A stretch of DNA of 31,810 nt from UMGS1781 sp045650705. Lineage in GTDB: Bacteria > Bacillota > Clostridia > TANB77 > CAG-508. Both the position numbers and the translations under genes were made by a program. The notes beneath the pieces are model-generated. The model was not told where the DNA came from, did not search any database, and worked only from the letters and a program-made list of their open reading frames with translations. The DNA lies in contig JAZRRK010000014.1 in assembly GCA_045650705.1 (NCBI GenBank), forward strand, positions 1-31,810, written 5' to 3'. Of the stretch, positions 17,008 to 25,033 are shown piece after piece (positions within the stretch are counted from its first letter, which is position 1; each line of letters starts with the position of its first letter).

Positions 17008-17769
17008 TTATTTATTCTTTGTCTTTTCTTCTATTATTCTCTCTATTTCTTTTTTTGTTTTTTCTATTTTTTCTTTACTCTCTTTTACTTTTTTTCGTAT
17101 TTTTTCTTTTAATACATCTACTTCTGGAAACGCACTTATAAGTCTTCTTCCTCTCCAAGATTTACTAATAATTTCTTTTACTTTTTGTGTAATCTCTTCT
17201 GTATTATCTTTAGTCTCGTTAGATATTTTTCTGAATGAATGTATTAAATTGTATGATATTGATATATCTGTTATAAATATTGCTAATATTAGTCCTGTTA
17301 TTACATGTAGAAAATTTGAATTTATATTATTTATTAAATCAATAAATGTAGGACTTGCATATCTTAATATTATTTGTCCCATTATTGTAAATGGTATTAA
17401 TGTTTCTAAACAGATTCTTCCATTTATATTAAATCTAAATCTATGATAATCCCACCATCTTGCATGAAATAACTTTTCCATAATATAACTTGTTAAGTAT
17501 TCTAATAATCCACAAATAACCATTATTATTATCGAAGATATCCATATACTATCTGTTAAATTAGTACTGTCTATAGTTTTTATGAAATTTGACAGTAGCA
17601 AAGTTATTGCTACTCCTCCAAATCCATATATAGGACAATATGGACCTATCAAAAAGCCTCTGTTTACAAATTTATGCCTTTGTAATATCCCTAAAATTAC
17701 TTCAAATATCCATCCTATTACAGAATATATTGCGAATAAAACTATATATGTTTCTAGTCTTTCTATCAT
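17008..17769 (-). CDS. ABC_trans_CmpB (PF06541) family membrane protein
   Basis: About 253 residues. The N-terminal half has the family's hallmark segments: LFAIYSVIGWIFEVILG, VNRGFLIGPYCPIYGFGGV and WWDYHRFRFNINGRICL, with four to five membrane spans to about residue 180. The C-terminus (from residue 190) is a highly charged Lys/Glu coiled coil facing the cytoplasm. Databases call the family a putative ABC transporter permease, but no ATPase gene is nearby and the role is unproven. I choose the ATG at 17769, five bases after GGAGG; an upstream ATG at 17781 overlaps the stop of the preceding gene by one base. It is probably co-transcribed with the hydrolase. Confidence 0.8.
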   Translation of the reverse strand: MIERLETYIVLFAIYSVIGWIFEVILGILQRHKFVNRGFLIGPYCPIYGFGGVAITLLLSNFIKTIDSTNLTDSIWISSIIIMVICGLLEYLTSYIMEKLFHARWWDYHRFRFNINGRICLETLIPFTIMGQIILRYASPTFIDLINNINSNFLHVITGLILAIFITDISISYNLIHSFRKISNETKDNTEEITQKVKEIISKSWRGRRLISAFPEVDVLKEKIRKKVKESKEKIEKTKKEIERIIEEKTKNK

Positions 17770-17780
17770 ATAATCCTCCA

Positions 17781-18719
17781 TTAAATATATTTATTAATAA
17801 AATTCTCTACTGTATTCCAATATTTTTCTGGGTTTACATTACTACTTTCTGCATGAGCAGAATCTTCTATCTCTAATTTTTCTTTTGGACATTTTGCTGA
17901 ATCATATATTTTTTGTAACATTTTAAATGGAACAAATTTGTCACAAGCTCCATGTATAAATAAAGTTGGAGTGCTAGATTTTTTTACTTGTTTTACACTT
18001 GACGCCTCTTTAAAACCATATCCTACATTTATTTTAGATATAATACTTGCTACATATAATAATGGAAATGGTAACATATGAAATAATTTTCTTATATGCA
18101 CAGAAAACTCTTCCCATGCACTTGTATATCCACAATCTTCTATACATACTTTTACATTTTGTGGTAGATTTTCTCCGGTAGTCATCATAACTGTTGAAGC
18201 CCCCATTGATATTCCATATAAAATTATTTTACAATCTTCATGTTCCGAAATTATCTTATCTATCCATATTTCTAAATCGTAATGGTCTAGCCAACCCATA
18301 CCAATATATTTTCCTTCACTTTTTCCATGTGCTCTTAAATCTAATATTAGTGCATTATATCCATATTCTTTAAATTTCTTTACAGGGTTAACCATATCTG
18401 ATCCTCTACCCATATATCCGTGCACTGCTATTACCCAAACATTAGAATCCTGATTACTTATAACTTCATAGCCTTTTAATTTTAATCCATCTCTAGAAAT
18501 TATTTCAACTTCTTTTGCATTTTGCTCTAGCCATCTTATACTTTCATCACTTGCTTTATCCATTGCATTTTTTTGCTCTGAAGTAAATATTAATGTTGAA
18601 TATTTTTTTGCAATATCTGACTTTATTGCTATATCGCACATCTTTTTTCCAATATATATTATTAAAACAATTAGGGCAACTATTATTATACTTAATATTA
18701 AAATCCAATTTACTGTCAT
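17781..18719 (-). CDS. Membrane-anchored alpha/beta hydrolase
   Basis: About 312 residues with an N-terminal membrane helix (residues 4-24, ILILSIIIVALIVLIIYIG) and then an alpha/beta hydrolase fold: oxyanion region VIAVHGYMGRGSD, nucleophile elbow LYGISMGAST with Ser in G-x-S-x-G, Asp in LFIHGACDKFVPF, and His in EDSAHAESS. It resembles the BAAT/YqkD-type hydrolases of Firmicutes, whose substrates are unknown. I choose the ATG at 18719 because GGAGGAATC directly precedes it; an upstream ATG (18755) would add 12 residues without a good RBS. Confidence 0.85.
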   Translation of the reverse strand: MTVNWILILSIIIVALIVLIIYIGKKMCDIAIKSDIAKKYSTLIFTSEQKNAMDKASDESIRWLEQNAKEVEIISRDGLKLKGYEVISNQDSNVWVIAVHGYMGRGSDMVNPVKKFKEYGYNALILDLRAHGKSEGKYIGMGWLDHYDLEIWIDKIISEHEDCKIILYGISMGASTVMMTTGENLPQNVKVCIEDCGYTSAWEEFSVHIRKLFHMLPFPLLYVASIISKINVGYGFKEASSVKQVKKSSTPTLFIHGACDKFVPFKMLQKIYDSAKCPKEKLEIEDSAHAESSNVNPEKYWNTVENFINKYI

Positions 18720-18803
18720 GATTCCTCCTAATTTATAATATGTCATTTTTTTCATTTTGTTATACTATAAATATTTCCATCTTTATATATTGTAATACAT
18801 TAA

Positions 18804-19658
18804 TTAACCAATGTTTCTTCTCCAATAAAACAAATATTGTTGTGCTAAGCCTGCAAGTTCTCCATAATGTTCTTTTGCAAATTTTTGTATATTTTTTGGT
18901 GTTTGCTCTATATTCTCAAAATATATCTCTGATATTACTCTTCTTACCCATACATCTACAGGAAATACTTGATATTTTTGCAAAGAGAATAACATTATGC
19001 AATCAGCTACTTTTGGTCCTACTCCTGGAATTTTAAGTAATTCTTCTTTAATATTTTCTAGATTACCTTCATTACATATTTTTTCTAAATTTATTTCTTT
19101 ATTAAGTGTCCTTTGAACTGTTTCATATACTCTAACATCTCTAAACCCTAGTCCTAAATTTCTAAAGTCTTCTATAGTTGCTTTTGATAATTCTTCTGGG
19201 GTTGGAAAAGTATAATAATCTTTCCCTCTAAAGCAAATTACTTGTCCATATTTTTTACATATTCTTTCTATTATTGTTTTTATTCTTGGTATATTATTAT
19301 TTGCAGATATTATAAAAGATATCAGTGTCTCCCACAAATCTTGATGTAATATTCTTATTCCATTACCATATTTTATACTGTTTGATAAGTGTTTATCTAT
19401 ATTTGATAAATCATTCTTTATTTTTGCATAATCTCTATCTAAATCAAAATAATCTATACATTCTTGTTTAATATCTTTTTCGCAAATACCTGTAAAGATT
19501 ATATTACTTACTTCTTTTTTTACATTTATTACATTATTTTTAAAAATTCCTGTATAACTATTATCTTCTTGTTTATTCCATCTAAAACATTGCCCACATT
19601 CAAATATATGTACTATATCAAATGATTCATAATTTTCTAATATGTATTCTTGTTCCAT
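18804..19658 (-). CDS. 8-oxoguanine DNA glycosylase (Ogg family)
   Basis: The 284-residue protein has the OGG plan: the N-terminal domain with FECGQCFRWNKQED (residues 19-32), the helical domain, then helix-hairpin-helix LLKIPGVGPKVADCIMLFSL near residue 213 with the catalytic Lys, and the GPD-loop Asp in QVFPVDVWVRRV near residue 235. It removes oxidised guanine from DNA and cleaves the strand by beta-elimination. Length and motifs match the clostridial bifunctional Ogg proteins. It starts with ATG after AGGTGAAAAA. It probably has its own transcription start. Confidence 0.92.
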   Translation of the reverse strand: MEQEYILENYESFDIVHIFECGQCFRWNKQEDNSYTGIFKNNVINVKKEVSNIIFTGICEKDIKQECIDYFDLDRDYAKIKNDLSNIDKHLSNSIKYGNGIRILHQDLWETLISFIISANNNIPRIKTIIERICKKYGQVICFRGKDYYTFPTPEELSKATIEDFRNLGLGFRDVRVYETVQRTLNKEINLEKICNEGNLENIKEELLKIPGVGPKVADCIMLFSLQKYQVFPVDVWVRRVISEIYFENIEQTPKNIQKFAKEHYGELAGLAQQYLFYWRRNIG

Positions 19659-19776
19659 TTTTTCACCTACTCTATTTATATATTACATTATATTTTTTTA
19701 AAAGTAAATACTGATAATTTATTTTTTAAAGTGAAAGGGATATCCAGTAAATCTACCAAATATCCCTAATGCAAAA

Positions 19777-20286
19777 TTAATCTTCTTTGAACTTGAACAT
19801 TCCGTTGAAATTATAATAATTTTTTATAAGGTCTTCATAGACAGTATTATTATGTCTATCCTTACAAACTATTAGTATCTCTCCACTGTCTAAAAGTTTT
19901 GCATAGAATTTACAATCTATGTGTTTCAAAATAGTTTCAAGCATTTCTGTTTGCTTGTTTTTTTCATAAATTATAAGCTCTATTTCTACAAAACAATTTT
20001 GTTTTAAATTTTCTTCTATCTCTTCTTTCAGTTTTTCATAAGCTTCTTCTTCCGCTCTTGCAACACCTTTCAAAACAAAAGCATATAAAAGTATATATGC
20101 CATTACTGCCATTACAATCATCATAAAAATTGTAATTATAAGTTCTGCAGAGCCTTTTTCAGAATAATCACCACTAATTAAAAAGATAAAAGATACCACA
20201 ATGTAAATTGCACATATTATTGCTGCAATTATACTTGCCTGCTTGGATGTTAACTTTCTTTTGGACCGTTCATTTTGTTTTTTCAT
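19777..20286 (-). CDS. Two-span membrane protein with cytoplasmic C-terminal domain, unknown
   Basis: About 169 residues. A basic, Lys/Arg-rich start (MKKQNERSKRKLTSKQ) leads into two hydrophobic segments near residues 18-38 and 49-73, then an acidic helix (EEEAYEKLKEEIEENLKQ) and a mixed alpha/beta domain to the end. I recognise no family. I choose the ATG at 20286, eight bases after GGGAG; the longer frame beginning at 20325 has no RBS. A weak stem-loop (AGGGATAT/ATATCCCT, 19736-19769) lies downstream. Confidence 0.65.
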   Translation of the reverse strand: MKKQNERSKRKLTSKQASIIAAIICAIYIVVSFIFLISGDYSEKGSAELIITIFMMIVMAVMAYILLYAFVLKGVARAEEEAYEKLKEEIEENLKQNCFVEIELIIYEKNKQTEMLETILKHIDCKFYAKLLDSGEILIVCKDRHNNTVYEDLIKNYYNFNGMFKFKED

Positions 20287-20534
20287 AAGAAGTTCTCCCT
20301 TCAATAAAATTTTAATTTTGCACATTGCTTGAATTCAATTTAATAAAATCAAATTACTATTCAAAGCTAAATGCTCATATATTATATCATAATTAGCTTA
20401 GTAAATCAATTGTTTAGCCTTCATCAATACTATTTTCCGGGTCTTTTTCTAAAACCAAATTCGTGTTATTTATAGCATATTATTTTTAATATTAACAAAA
20501 AAATTTAAAAAACAAATTTTTTTTCAAAAAACTA

Positions 20535-20563
20535 TTGACAGATTATAAAAAATATCTTATAAT
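20535..20563 (+). promoter_or_regulatory. Consensus promoter for the tRNA pair
   Basis: TTGACA (20535-20540), a 17-base spacer and TATAAT (20558-20563) form a perfect sigma-A promoter. Transcription would start about 14 bases before the mature tRNA-Met. Confidence 0.9.
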
Positions 20564-20583
20564 TAATCTCGCGTTCAGGAAAT

Positions 20584-20660
20584 GCTCCCTTAGCTCAGTT
20601 GGTCAGAGCAACCGGCTCATAACCGGTGGGTCCAAGGTTCGAATCCTTGAGGGAGCACCA
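20584..20660 (+). tRNA. tRNA-Met(CAT)
   Basis: 77 bases including encoded CCA. The acceptor stem GCTCCCT pairs with AGGGAGC, the anticodon stem ACCGG with CCGGT around the loop CTCATAA, and the T-arm is CAAGG-TTCGAAT-CCTTG. The anticodon stem lacks the three G:C pairs of initiator tRNA at positions 29-31/39-41, so it is an elongator-type tRNA. A modified tRNA-Ile with CAT anticodon remains possible. It is transcribed together with the intron-containing tRNA-Tyr 28 bases downstream. Confidence 0.93.
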
Positions 20661-20688
20661 AACGCAAAATTTTTTTATAACTAAATAT

Positions 20689-21000
20689 GGGTAGGTGGCC
20701 GAGTGGCTAAAGGCGGCAGACTGTATTCTTTGATTAAACCAAAAAATCATAAATTGCAGCCTATACAAGTGATTGTGTAGTGAAAACTAGGCTAATTCGG
20801 GGAAGTCTTAACAGTTTTAGCTGATGATAATCCCGAGCTAAAGAGAATTCTTGAGTGTAGAGACTTTATACCTGGTATCTATTTTATAGATAAAGAGAAA
20901 GTCCAGACTACAAACATTAATTTAATGGTAGTGAAAACTATAGTAGTAAGAAATCTGTTCTCATACGAGTACGATGGTTCGAATCCATCCCTGCCCACCA
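20689..21000 (+). tRNA. tRNA-Tyr(GTA) interrupted by a group I intron
   Basis: The exons are 20689-20724 and 20951-21000. Joined, they give an 86-base class II tRNA with encoded CCA: acceptor GGGTAGG with CCTGCCC, anticodon stem GCAGA with TCTGT, loop CTGTAAA with anticodon GTA, a variable arm (CTC-ATAC-GAG) as expected for bacterial tRNA-Tyr, and T-arm GATGG-TTCGAAT-CCATC. The split falls inside the anticodon, between U35 and A36, so the tRNA is non-functional until spliced. Standard tRNA finders will probably miss it. It shares a promoter with tRNA-Met and ends in a terminator. Confidence 0.93.
20725..20950 (+). ncRNA. Self-splicing group I intron (IC3-like), 226 nt, no internal ORF
   Basis: The 5' exon ends CTGU, and GCAG at 20756-20759 is a matching internal guide giving C-G, U-A, G-C and the expected U.G wobble at the splice site (P1, with a GATT/AATC extension). 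P2 is CTATACAA/TTGTGTAG. P and Q elements AATTCGGGGAA (20794-20804) and AATCCCGAGC (20829-20838) form P4. R is GTGTAGAGACTTT (20855-20867) and S is AAAGTCCAGACTA (20898-20910), with P7 GACTTT/AAAGTC. P8 is TATCTA-ttt-TAGATA-like. P9 hairpins include CATTA/TAATG and TAGT-GAAA-ACTA, a GNRA loop. The intron ends in G (20950). The core closely resembles the cyanobacterial tRNA-Leu intron as I remember it. Self-splicing is inferred. Confidence 0.92.
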
Positions 21001-21033
21001 AGAAGTAGTAATTAAATGCTACTTCTTTTTTTA
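21001..21033 (+). terminator. Terminator of the tRNA operon
   Basis: AGAAGTAG and CTACTTCT pair around a 10-base loop and are followed by a run of T. It begins at the first base after the tRNA-Tyr CCA. Confidence 0.85.
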
Positions 21034-21051
21034 TTTTAAATACAAAAAATA

Positions 21052-21080
21052 TTGACAAAAAGAAAAAAATATAATAATAT
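21052..21080 (+). promoter_or_regulatory. Promoter of the putative homing endonuclease gene
   Basis: TTGACA (21052-21057), 17 bases, then TAATAT (21075-21080). With the terminator just upstream, this gives the endonuclease gene its own transcription. RBS GGAGGG (21099-21104) lies 3 bases from the ATG. Confidence 0.7.
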
Positions 21081-21107
21081 CTAAATAAAAACTTATTTGG
21101 AGGGAAA

Positions 21108-21488
21108 ATGAACTTTAAAACAAATAAAGAAAAAGGAAATTCAAGTTTAGGTATAGCTATAGCTTATTATTCATCTAATGGTTATACTGTTTCCATCCCC
21201 TTGAACGATACTCAAGATTATGATTTAATAGTAGATAAAAATAATACTTTGAAGAAAATACAAGTAAAATCAACATCCTGTAAAACCAAATATGGAAATT
21301 ATCAGGTTGCATTAAAAAGTTGTGGTGGTACAAAAGGTAAAACTTATAAAACTGTTATAGAAACAAATATAGATGAATTATTTATATTAACAAATGACTT
21401 ACAAATATATATTTTACCTATTGAAATAATAAATAATAAATCAACGCTAAATATTTGTAATAAATATGATAAATATAGAGTAAACTAA
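21108..21488 (+). CDS. Group I intron-associated PD-(D/E)XK endonuclease (I-Ssp6803I-like)
   Basis: The 126-residue protein fits the PDDEXK_5 family, which includes I-Ssp6803I, the homing endonuclease of a group I intron in a cyanobacterial tRNA-fMet. The visible family pattern is NKEKGNSSLGIAIAYYSSNG near the start, then YTVSIPLNDTQDYDLIVD with the metal-binding Asp, and KKIQVKSTS with the Gln-x-Lys that replaces Glu-x-Lys in this family. The N-terminal catalytic Glu position is uncertain (SLG where relatives may have Glu). The gene is not inside the intron; it begins 108 bases after the tRNA-Tyr it presumably targets and has its own promoter, RBS and terminator. That it cuts intronless tRNA-Tyr genes is inference. 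Confidence 0.82.
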   Translation: MNFKTNKEKGNSSLGIAIAYYSSNGYTVSIPLNDTQDYDLIVDKNNTLKKIQVKSTSCKTKYGNYQVALKSCGGTKGKTYKTVIETNIDELFILTNDLQIYILPIEIINNKSTLNICNKYDKYRVN

Positions 21489-21517
21489 ACAATACAAAGT
21501 TTTACTAAAAAATTTTA

Positions 21518-21546
21518 GGGCAAGTTTCTTAACTTGCCCATCTAGT
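21518..21546. terminator. Bidirectional terminator
   Basis: GGGCAAGTT-TCTT-AACTTGCCC, a 9-bp perfect stem. It separates the endonuclease gene from the convergent beta-propeller gene; T-rich sequence follows on the minus strand and, a few bases further on, on the plus strand. Confidence 0.85.
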
Positions 21547-21558
21547 ACTTTTTATTTA

Positions 21559-23550
21559 TTATAACCCCACACTGCTCTTTGTTTCCATTGTATTCATATC
21601 AACTGCTTTTATTAATTCGTCTGATAAAGTATATAGTGTATCTTTTATGTAGATTATTCTTTTTACATTATTCCTACTATAATATTTATCTAGTTCATTT
21701 TCTGTATTAGATATTCTTCCTTTTAATTCAAAGCCATTTTCTAAACTTAATCCATATACTATTGCTCCTTGGAACGTAACTTTATAATCTTCTTCTGTTA
21801 TACTTATAGGGAATGCTATAATATTTTTTTCTTTTGAAAATAGCAATGATTTGTGATTATATAATAATTCTGAATATGTTCCTTTCTCCCCTATTTTTAC
21901 TGTATACATTTCTTTTGGATTGCTTGAATCTGTAACATCAAATAATGACATTTTCATTCCATCTGTTGTAACTATATCTCCATACCCATAATTAACAACT
22001 TTTGTATCTTCTTCAAATCCTATTAGATGTGTTTCATCATAAGGATGTAAGTATTTACTGTATCCTGGTATTTTAAGTTCTCCTAATACTGTTGGATTCG
22101 TTGGATCTGATAAGTCTATTACAAATAATGGGTCTGTTTCTACAAATGTTACCATATATGCTCTATTACCCATAAATCTTACTGAATATATTTTCTCCCC
22201 TTTTGCTAATCCTTCTACTTTTCCTACAATTTCTAATTTATCATTTAGTACATATAGATTATTTGTGTCTTCTTCATTATTCCAATTTCTACTGTCTGTT
22301 GTTGCTATTCTAAAATAACCGTCTTTTTCATCCATTGAGAATTGATTTAATATTGCTCCTGGTACAGTTCCTGTTTTTTCAAAAGTACAATTTGTATCTT
22401 CTAATTTAAATTTATATATTTCTGTGTTTAAGTCATAACGACTACTGTTATCTTTATAATCATATTTTACTCTTGCTATATATAAATTATTATTTGATGC
22501 GTAAATATCTTGCCCTGCTCCTAAATAACTGTTTATATTAGCTGGTTCATTATTTGTTATATCAAATGCAACTATGTTTAAATAACTAGTATCTTCAAAC
22601 TCTGGGAAATAAAATATATTCTCAAAACTAATACACTTAGTCTCTTCTCCAACTGCTGTATCTAAATATTCTGTTTTGAATTCTTCTTCATCTAGTTCTG
22701 ATATTTTATATTCTCGGCATAAATATGAATATAGATATTTATTTGATATTAAATATAAATTATTTCCTATCATTCTTGAAGATAGATAATCTCCTTCTAT
22801 TTCTACTGTTCTTTCTAATGTTGGTTTTTCTTTATTTTCGATATTATATACTCTTGCTGTTGTGTATTGTTGATATCTAGAATAACTTACTTCTTCATTT
22901 TTAGAAACATCATCTTTATAAAAACTTTCTGTTCCTATTACAATTACCATATTATCTTTCAAAAATATCTCAGAAGGATAAAAATCTGTTTTATCAAATT
23001 CTATTTTACTTATAATTTTCATATTAGTATCATTACTTGCATCTACTATTACCAAGTTATCATTACTCAAATAATATATGTATTTTCCATCAGTTTTTAC
23101 TATATCTGCTTCATCTACACCTTCTACTTGTACATTAGTTTCTGAGAAGTCTTCTTGTGCTGAACTATCTGCACTTTCACTCTTTTCTGCTGAATTTGTT
23201 GTTAAGCTATCTGTAACAGATTCTATTATATCTCCTTCTAAATAGTTATATTCATTTTTTTTGGCTCTTTTTCTTAACATTGCATATAAATTATCAAAAG
23301 TTTCTACTTTTTGTAAAGTGCTTTCTTGTTCAACTTGTGCATATTCTTCCTCTTTAATAGGTTCTATATTTTTATTTGGTATTACTATTGAAAGTACAAT
23401 TGCACACATTATTGCTAAACTTGCTAATGGATATACCTTATTATATACTCTCTTTGTGGAAGTATTTTTCATCTTACTTAAAGTTTCATTTTTCAATTTT
23501 TCATCAGGTTTAATTTCATTACATGCATTAATATAATCGTGTTTACTCAT
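21559..23550 (-). CDS. Membrane-anchored beta-propeller domain protein (PF09826)
   Basis: The 663-residue protein has a short cytoplasmic N-terminus (residues 1-38, MSKHDYINACNEIKPDEKL), one membrane span at residues 41-60 and a large outer domain. The family signature VEGVDEADIVKTDGKYIYYL lies near residue 140; propeller lines follow (DNMVIVIGTESFY, GNNLYLISNKYLYSY, NRAYMVTFVETDPLFVIDLSDPTNPTVLGELKIPGYSKYLHPYDETHLIGF). Its ATG overlaps the stop of the ECF sigma gene (TAATG), so they are translationally coupled. The cytoplasmic segment resembles anti-sigma N-termini in length and position. An outer-surface sensor that holds the sigma factor is a reasonable inference, not shown by sequence. 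Confidence 0.88.
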   Translation of the reverse strand: MSKHDYINACNEIKPDEKLKNETLSKMKNTSTKRVYNKVYPLASLAIMCAIVLSIVIPNKNIEPIKEEEYAQVEQESTLQKVETFDNLYAMLRKRAKKNEYNYLEGDIIESVTDSLTTNSAEKSESADSSAQEDFSETNVQVEGVDEADIVKTDGKYIYYLSNDNLVIVDASNDTNMKIISKIEFDKTDFYPSEIFLKDNMVIVIGTESFYKDDVSKNEEVSYSRYQQYTTARVYNIENKEKPTLERTVEIEGDYLSSRMIGNNLYLISNKYLYSYLCREYKISELDEEEFKTEYLDTAVGEETKCISFENIFYFPEFEDTSYLNIVAFDITNNEPANINSYLGAGQDIYASNNNLYIARVKYDYKDNSSRYDLNTEIYKFKLEDTNCTFEKTGTVPGAILNQFSMDEKDGYFRIATTDSRNWNNEEDTNNLYVLNDKLEIVGKVEGLAKGEKIYSVRFMGNRAYMVTFVETDPLFVIDLSDPTNPTVLGELKIPGYSKYLHPYDETHLIGFEEDTKVVNYGYGDIVTTDGMKMSLFDVTDSSNPKEMYTVKIGEKGTYSELLYNHKSLLFSKEKNIIAFPISITEEDYKVTFQGAIVYGLSLENGFELKGRISNTENELDKYYSRNNVKRIIYIKDTLYTLSDELIKAVDMNTMETKSSVGL

Positions 23551-24029
23551 TATTCAATTCCTCCTTTCACTTCTTCTTCTAATTTTTTTCTAGCTCTTGC
23601 CAATCTTGACTTTACTGTATTTTCGTTAACTTTTAATATCTTACTTATTTCTTTTATGCTATAATCTTCATAATAGTATAAATGTATAACGGTTCTGTAT
23701 TTCATAGGTAATTTTAAAACAGCATAATATATATCATGCCTCTCTGGTGTTTCAAAACTTAAATTCTCATCTAATTCGGCTCTATGTCTATTAAAACTAG
23801 AATTTAAAATTGTTTTACTACAATTTATTGTGACTCTTATAAGCCATGCTTTTTTATGTTCTTCATTTTCAAATACTGGCATTTTTCTTGCTAGTCGTAA
23901 AAACACTTCTTGATATATATCTTCACTATTTTCTACATTTCTACTTCTAGCCATAGCTAGCCTATATACCATATTTGAATATTTTTCAATTGTTTCTTCT
24001 AAAAATTTGTTTTTGTTAATATATACCAT
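23550..24029 (-). CDS. ECF-type sigma-70 family RNA polymerase sigma factor
   Basis: About 159 residues with sigma region 2 (residues 7-75: YSNMVYRLAMARSRNVENSEDIYQEVFLRLARKMP and KKAWLIRVTINCSK) and region 4 (residues 100-150: LPMKYRTVIHLYYYEDYSIKEISKILKVNENTVKSRLARARKKLEEE), with no regions 1 or 3. It would direct RNA polymerase to a small regulon in response to an envelope signal. I choose the ATG at 24029, six bases after AGGTG; a GTG at 24038 is the alternative. It is the first gene of a two-gene operon with the beta-propeller protein, the probable regulator. Confidence 0.92.
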   Translation of the reverse strand: MVYINKNKFLEETIEKYSNMVYRLAMARSRNVENSEDIYQEVFLRLARKMPVFENEEHKKAWLIRVTINCSKTILNSSFNRHRAELDENLSFETPERHDIYYAVLKLPMKYRTVIHLYYYEDYSIKEISKILKVNENTVKSRLARARKKLEEEVKGGIE

Positions 24030-24091
24030 TTTTATCACCTATACTAATAATACCATATAAGTAGTAAAAAAGTTGCATTTTAATAGAAAAA

Positions 24092-24200
24092 TTATTAAGG
24101 ACATGGGGAGGTAGTTTATGTCTATAGGGTTTTAGTAGCTTAAAGCTTGAATTGCTATAGACATAAACTACGTCCCCATGTCCTCCCATGTCCTTAATAA
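24092..24200. repeat. Palindromic element between sigma operon and DUF1540 gene
   Basis: AGGACATGGGGA plus GGTAGTTTATGTCTATAG on the left pairs with CTATAGACATAAACTA and CGTCCCCATGTCCT on the right, some 30 bp with single-base bulges. The outer right end repeats CCCATGTCCTT in tandem, so the left arm can pair with either copy. The loop contains a small AAGCTT palindrome. It resembles REP-like elements and lies between the end of the DUF1540 gene and the sigma gene. Confidence 0.8.
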
Positions 24201-24201
24201 A

Positions 24202-24369
24202 TTACTTTATTTTTTCATAGCTACCACACATTGATTCATCTGCTGGTTTTCCTGTATTACAATTTTTGCAAGGTTCTACTATTATTGTATCTAATTCGCA
24301 TAGTTTATGTTCTGTGTTGTTAAATGCACAACTGTGCACTGTACAATTTATTTTTTGATTTTTTTCCAT
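24202..24369 (-). CDS. DUF1540 small Cys-rich protein
   Basis: A 55-residue protein. The spacing of cysteines (INCTVHSCAFNN, KLCELDTIIVEPCKNCN, ESMCGSYEK) fits DUF1540, a family common in Clostridia and proposed to bind a metal; its function is not established. RBS AGGAGG lies 7 bases before the ATG at 24369. The palindromic element at 24092-24200 begins two bases after its stop. Confidence 0.85.
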   Translation of the reverse strand: MEKNQKINCTVHSCAFNNTEHKLCELDTIIVEPCKNCNTGKPADESMCGSYEKIK

Positions 24370-24463
24370 AAAAATAGCCTCCTTTTTATTATAGTATGGC
24401 TATTTTTTAATTAAATATTTTTCCAATTTTTACTATTAAATAAAATTATTATTTTTAACAAAT

Positions 24464-25033
24464 TTATGTATTTTTCTCTTTTCCTTTTTCAATTCTTTTA
24501 TTACACTTATCATCAGATTTTTTAAAGCTTAAATACCAACTCATTCCAGTTCTATCTCTCTCTACTTCTTTTGCTCTCGTTTGCAATTCATTAAATGTAG
24601 TTGGATTTGGTCGTATTATCGGCTGACCTGGCACCCAATTTGCAGGTGTTGAAGCATTATTACAATCCGCTACTTGCAATGCTTCTACAACTCTTACTAT
24701 TTCTGGTATCCATCTTCCTACATTTAACGGATATATAAATATTGTTCTGACTACTCCTTTATCATCTATTATAAATACATTTCGCACAGTCTCTGTTGTA
24801 CTTACATTACTTGATATCATTCCATATTTTCTTGCTATCTCACCGCTTCTATCTGCAATTACTGGAAAAGGTATTATTATTCCTGTTCTATTTGTAATAT
24901 CATTTATCCATGCTAAATGTGAGGGATTACTATCAATACTTAATCCTAATAATTCTGTATTTAATTTTTTAAAATACTCATTCGCTTTTGCAAAAGCTAT
25001 AAATTCTGTTGTACACACGGGGGTAAAGCACGC
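24464..25033 (-). pseudogene. 1-Cys peroxiredoxin (Prx6/AhpC-TSA), 5' end removed by element insertion
   Basis: From about 25033 the frame reads CFTPVCTTEFIAFAKANEYF; PVCTTEF contains the peroxidatic Cys. Later motifs are SHLAWINDI, FPVIADRSGEIARKYGM, RNVFIIDDKGVVRTIFIYPLNVGR and the Prx6-type C-terminal tail ASTPANWVPGQPIIRPN. Relatives have about 45 more residues at the start, with FSHPADFTPVCTTEF at the junction. Here everything before FTPVC is replaced by the end of a recombinase-bearing element. No ATG exists in frame; a GTG just before Cys could only give a truncated protein. The missing 5' part is not seen in the rest of the window. Expression and activity are therefore doubtful. Confidence 0.85.
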
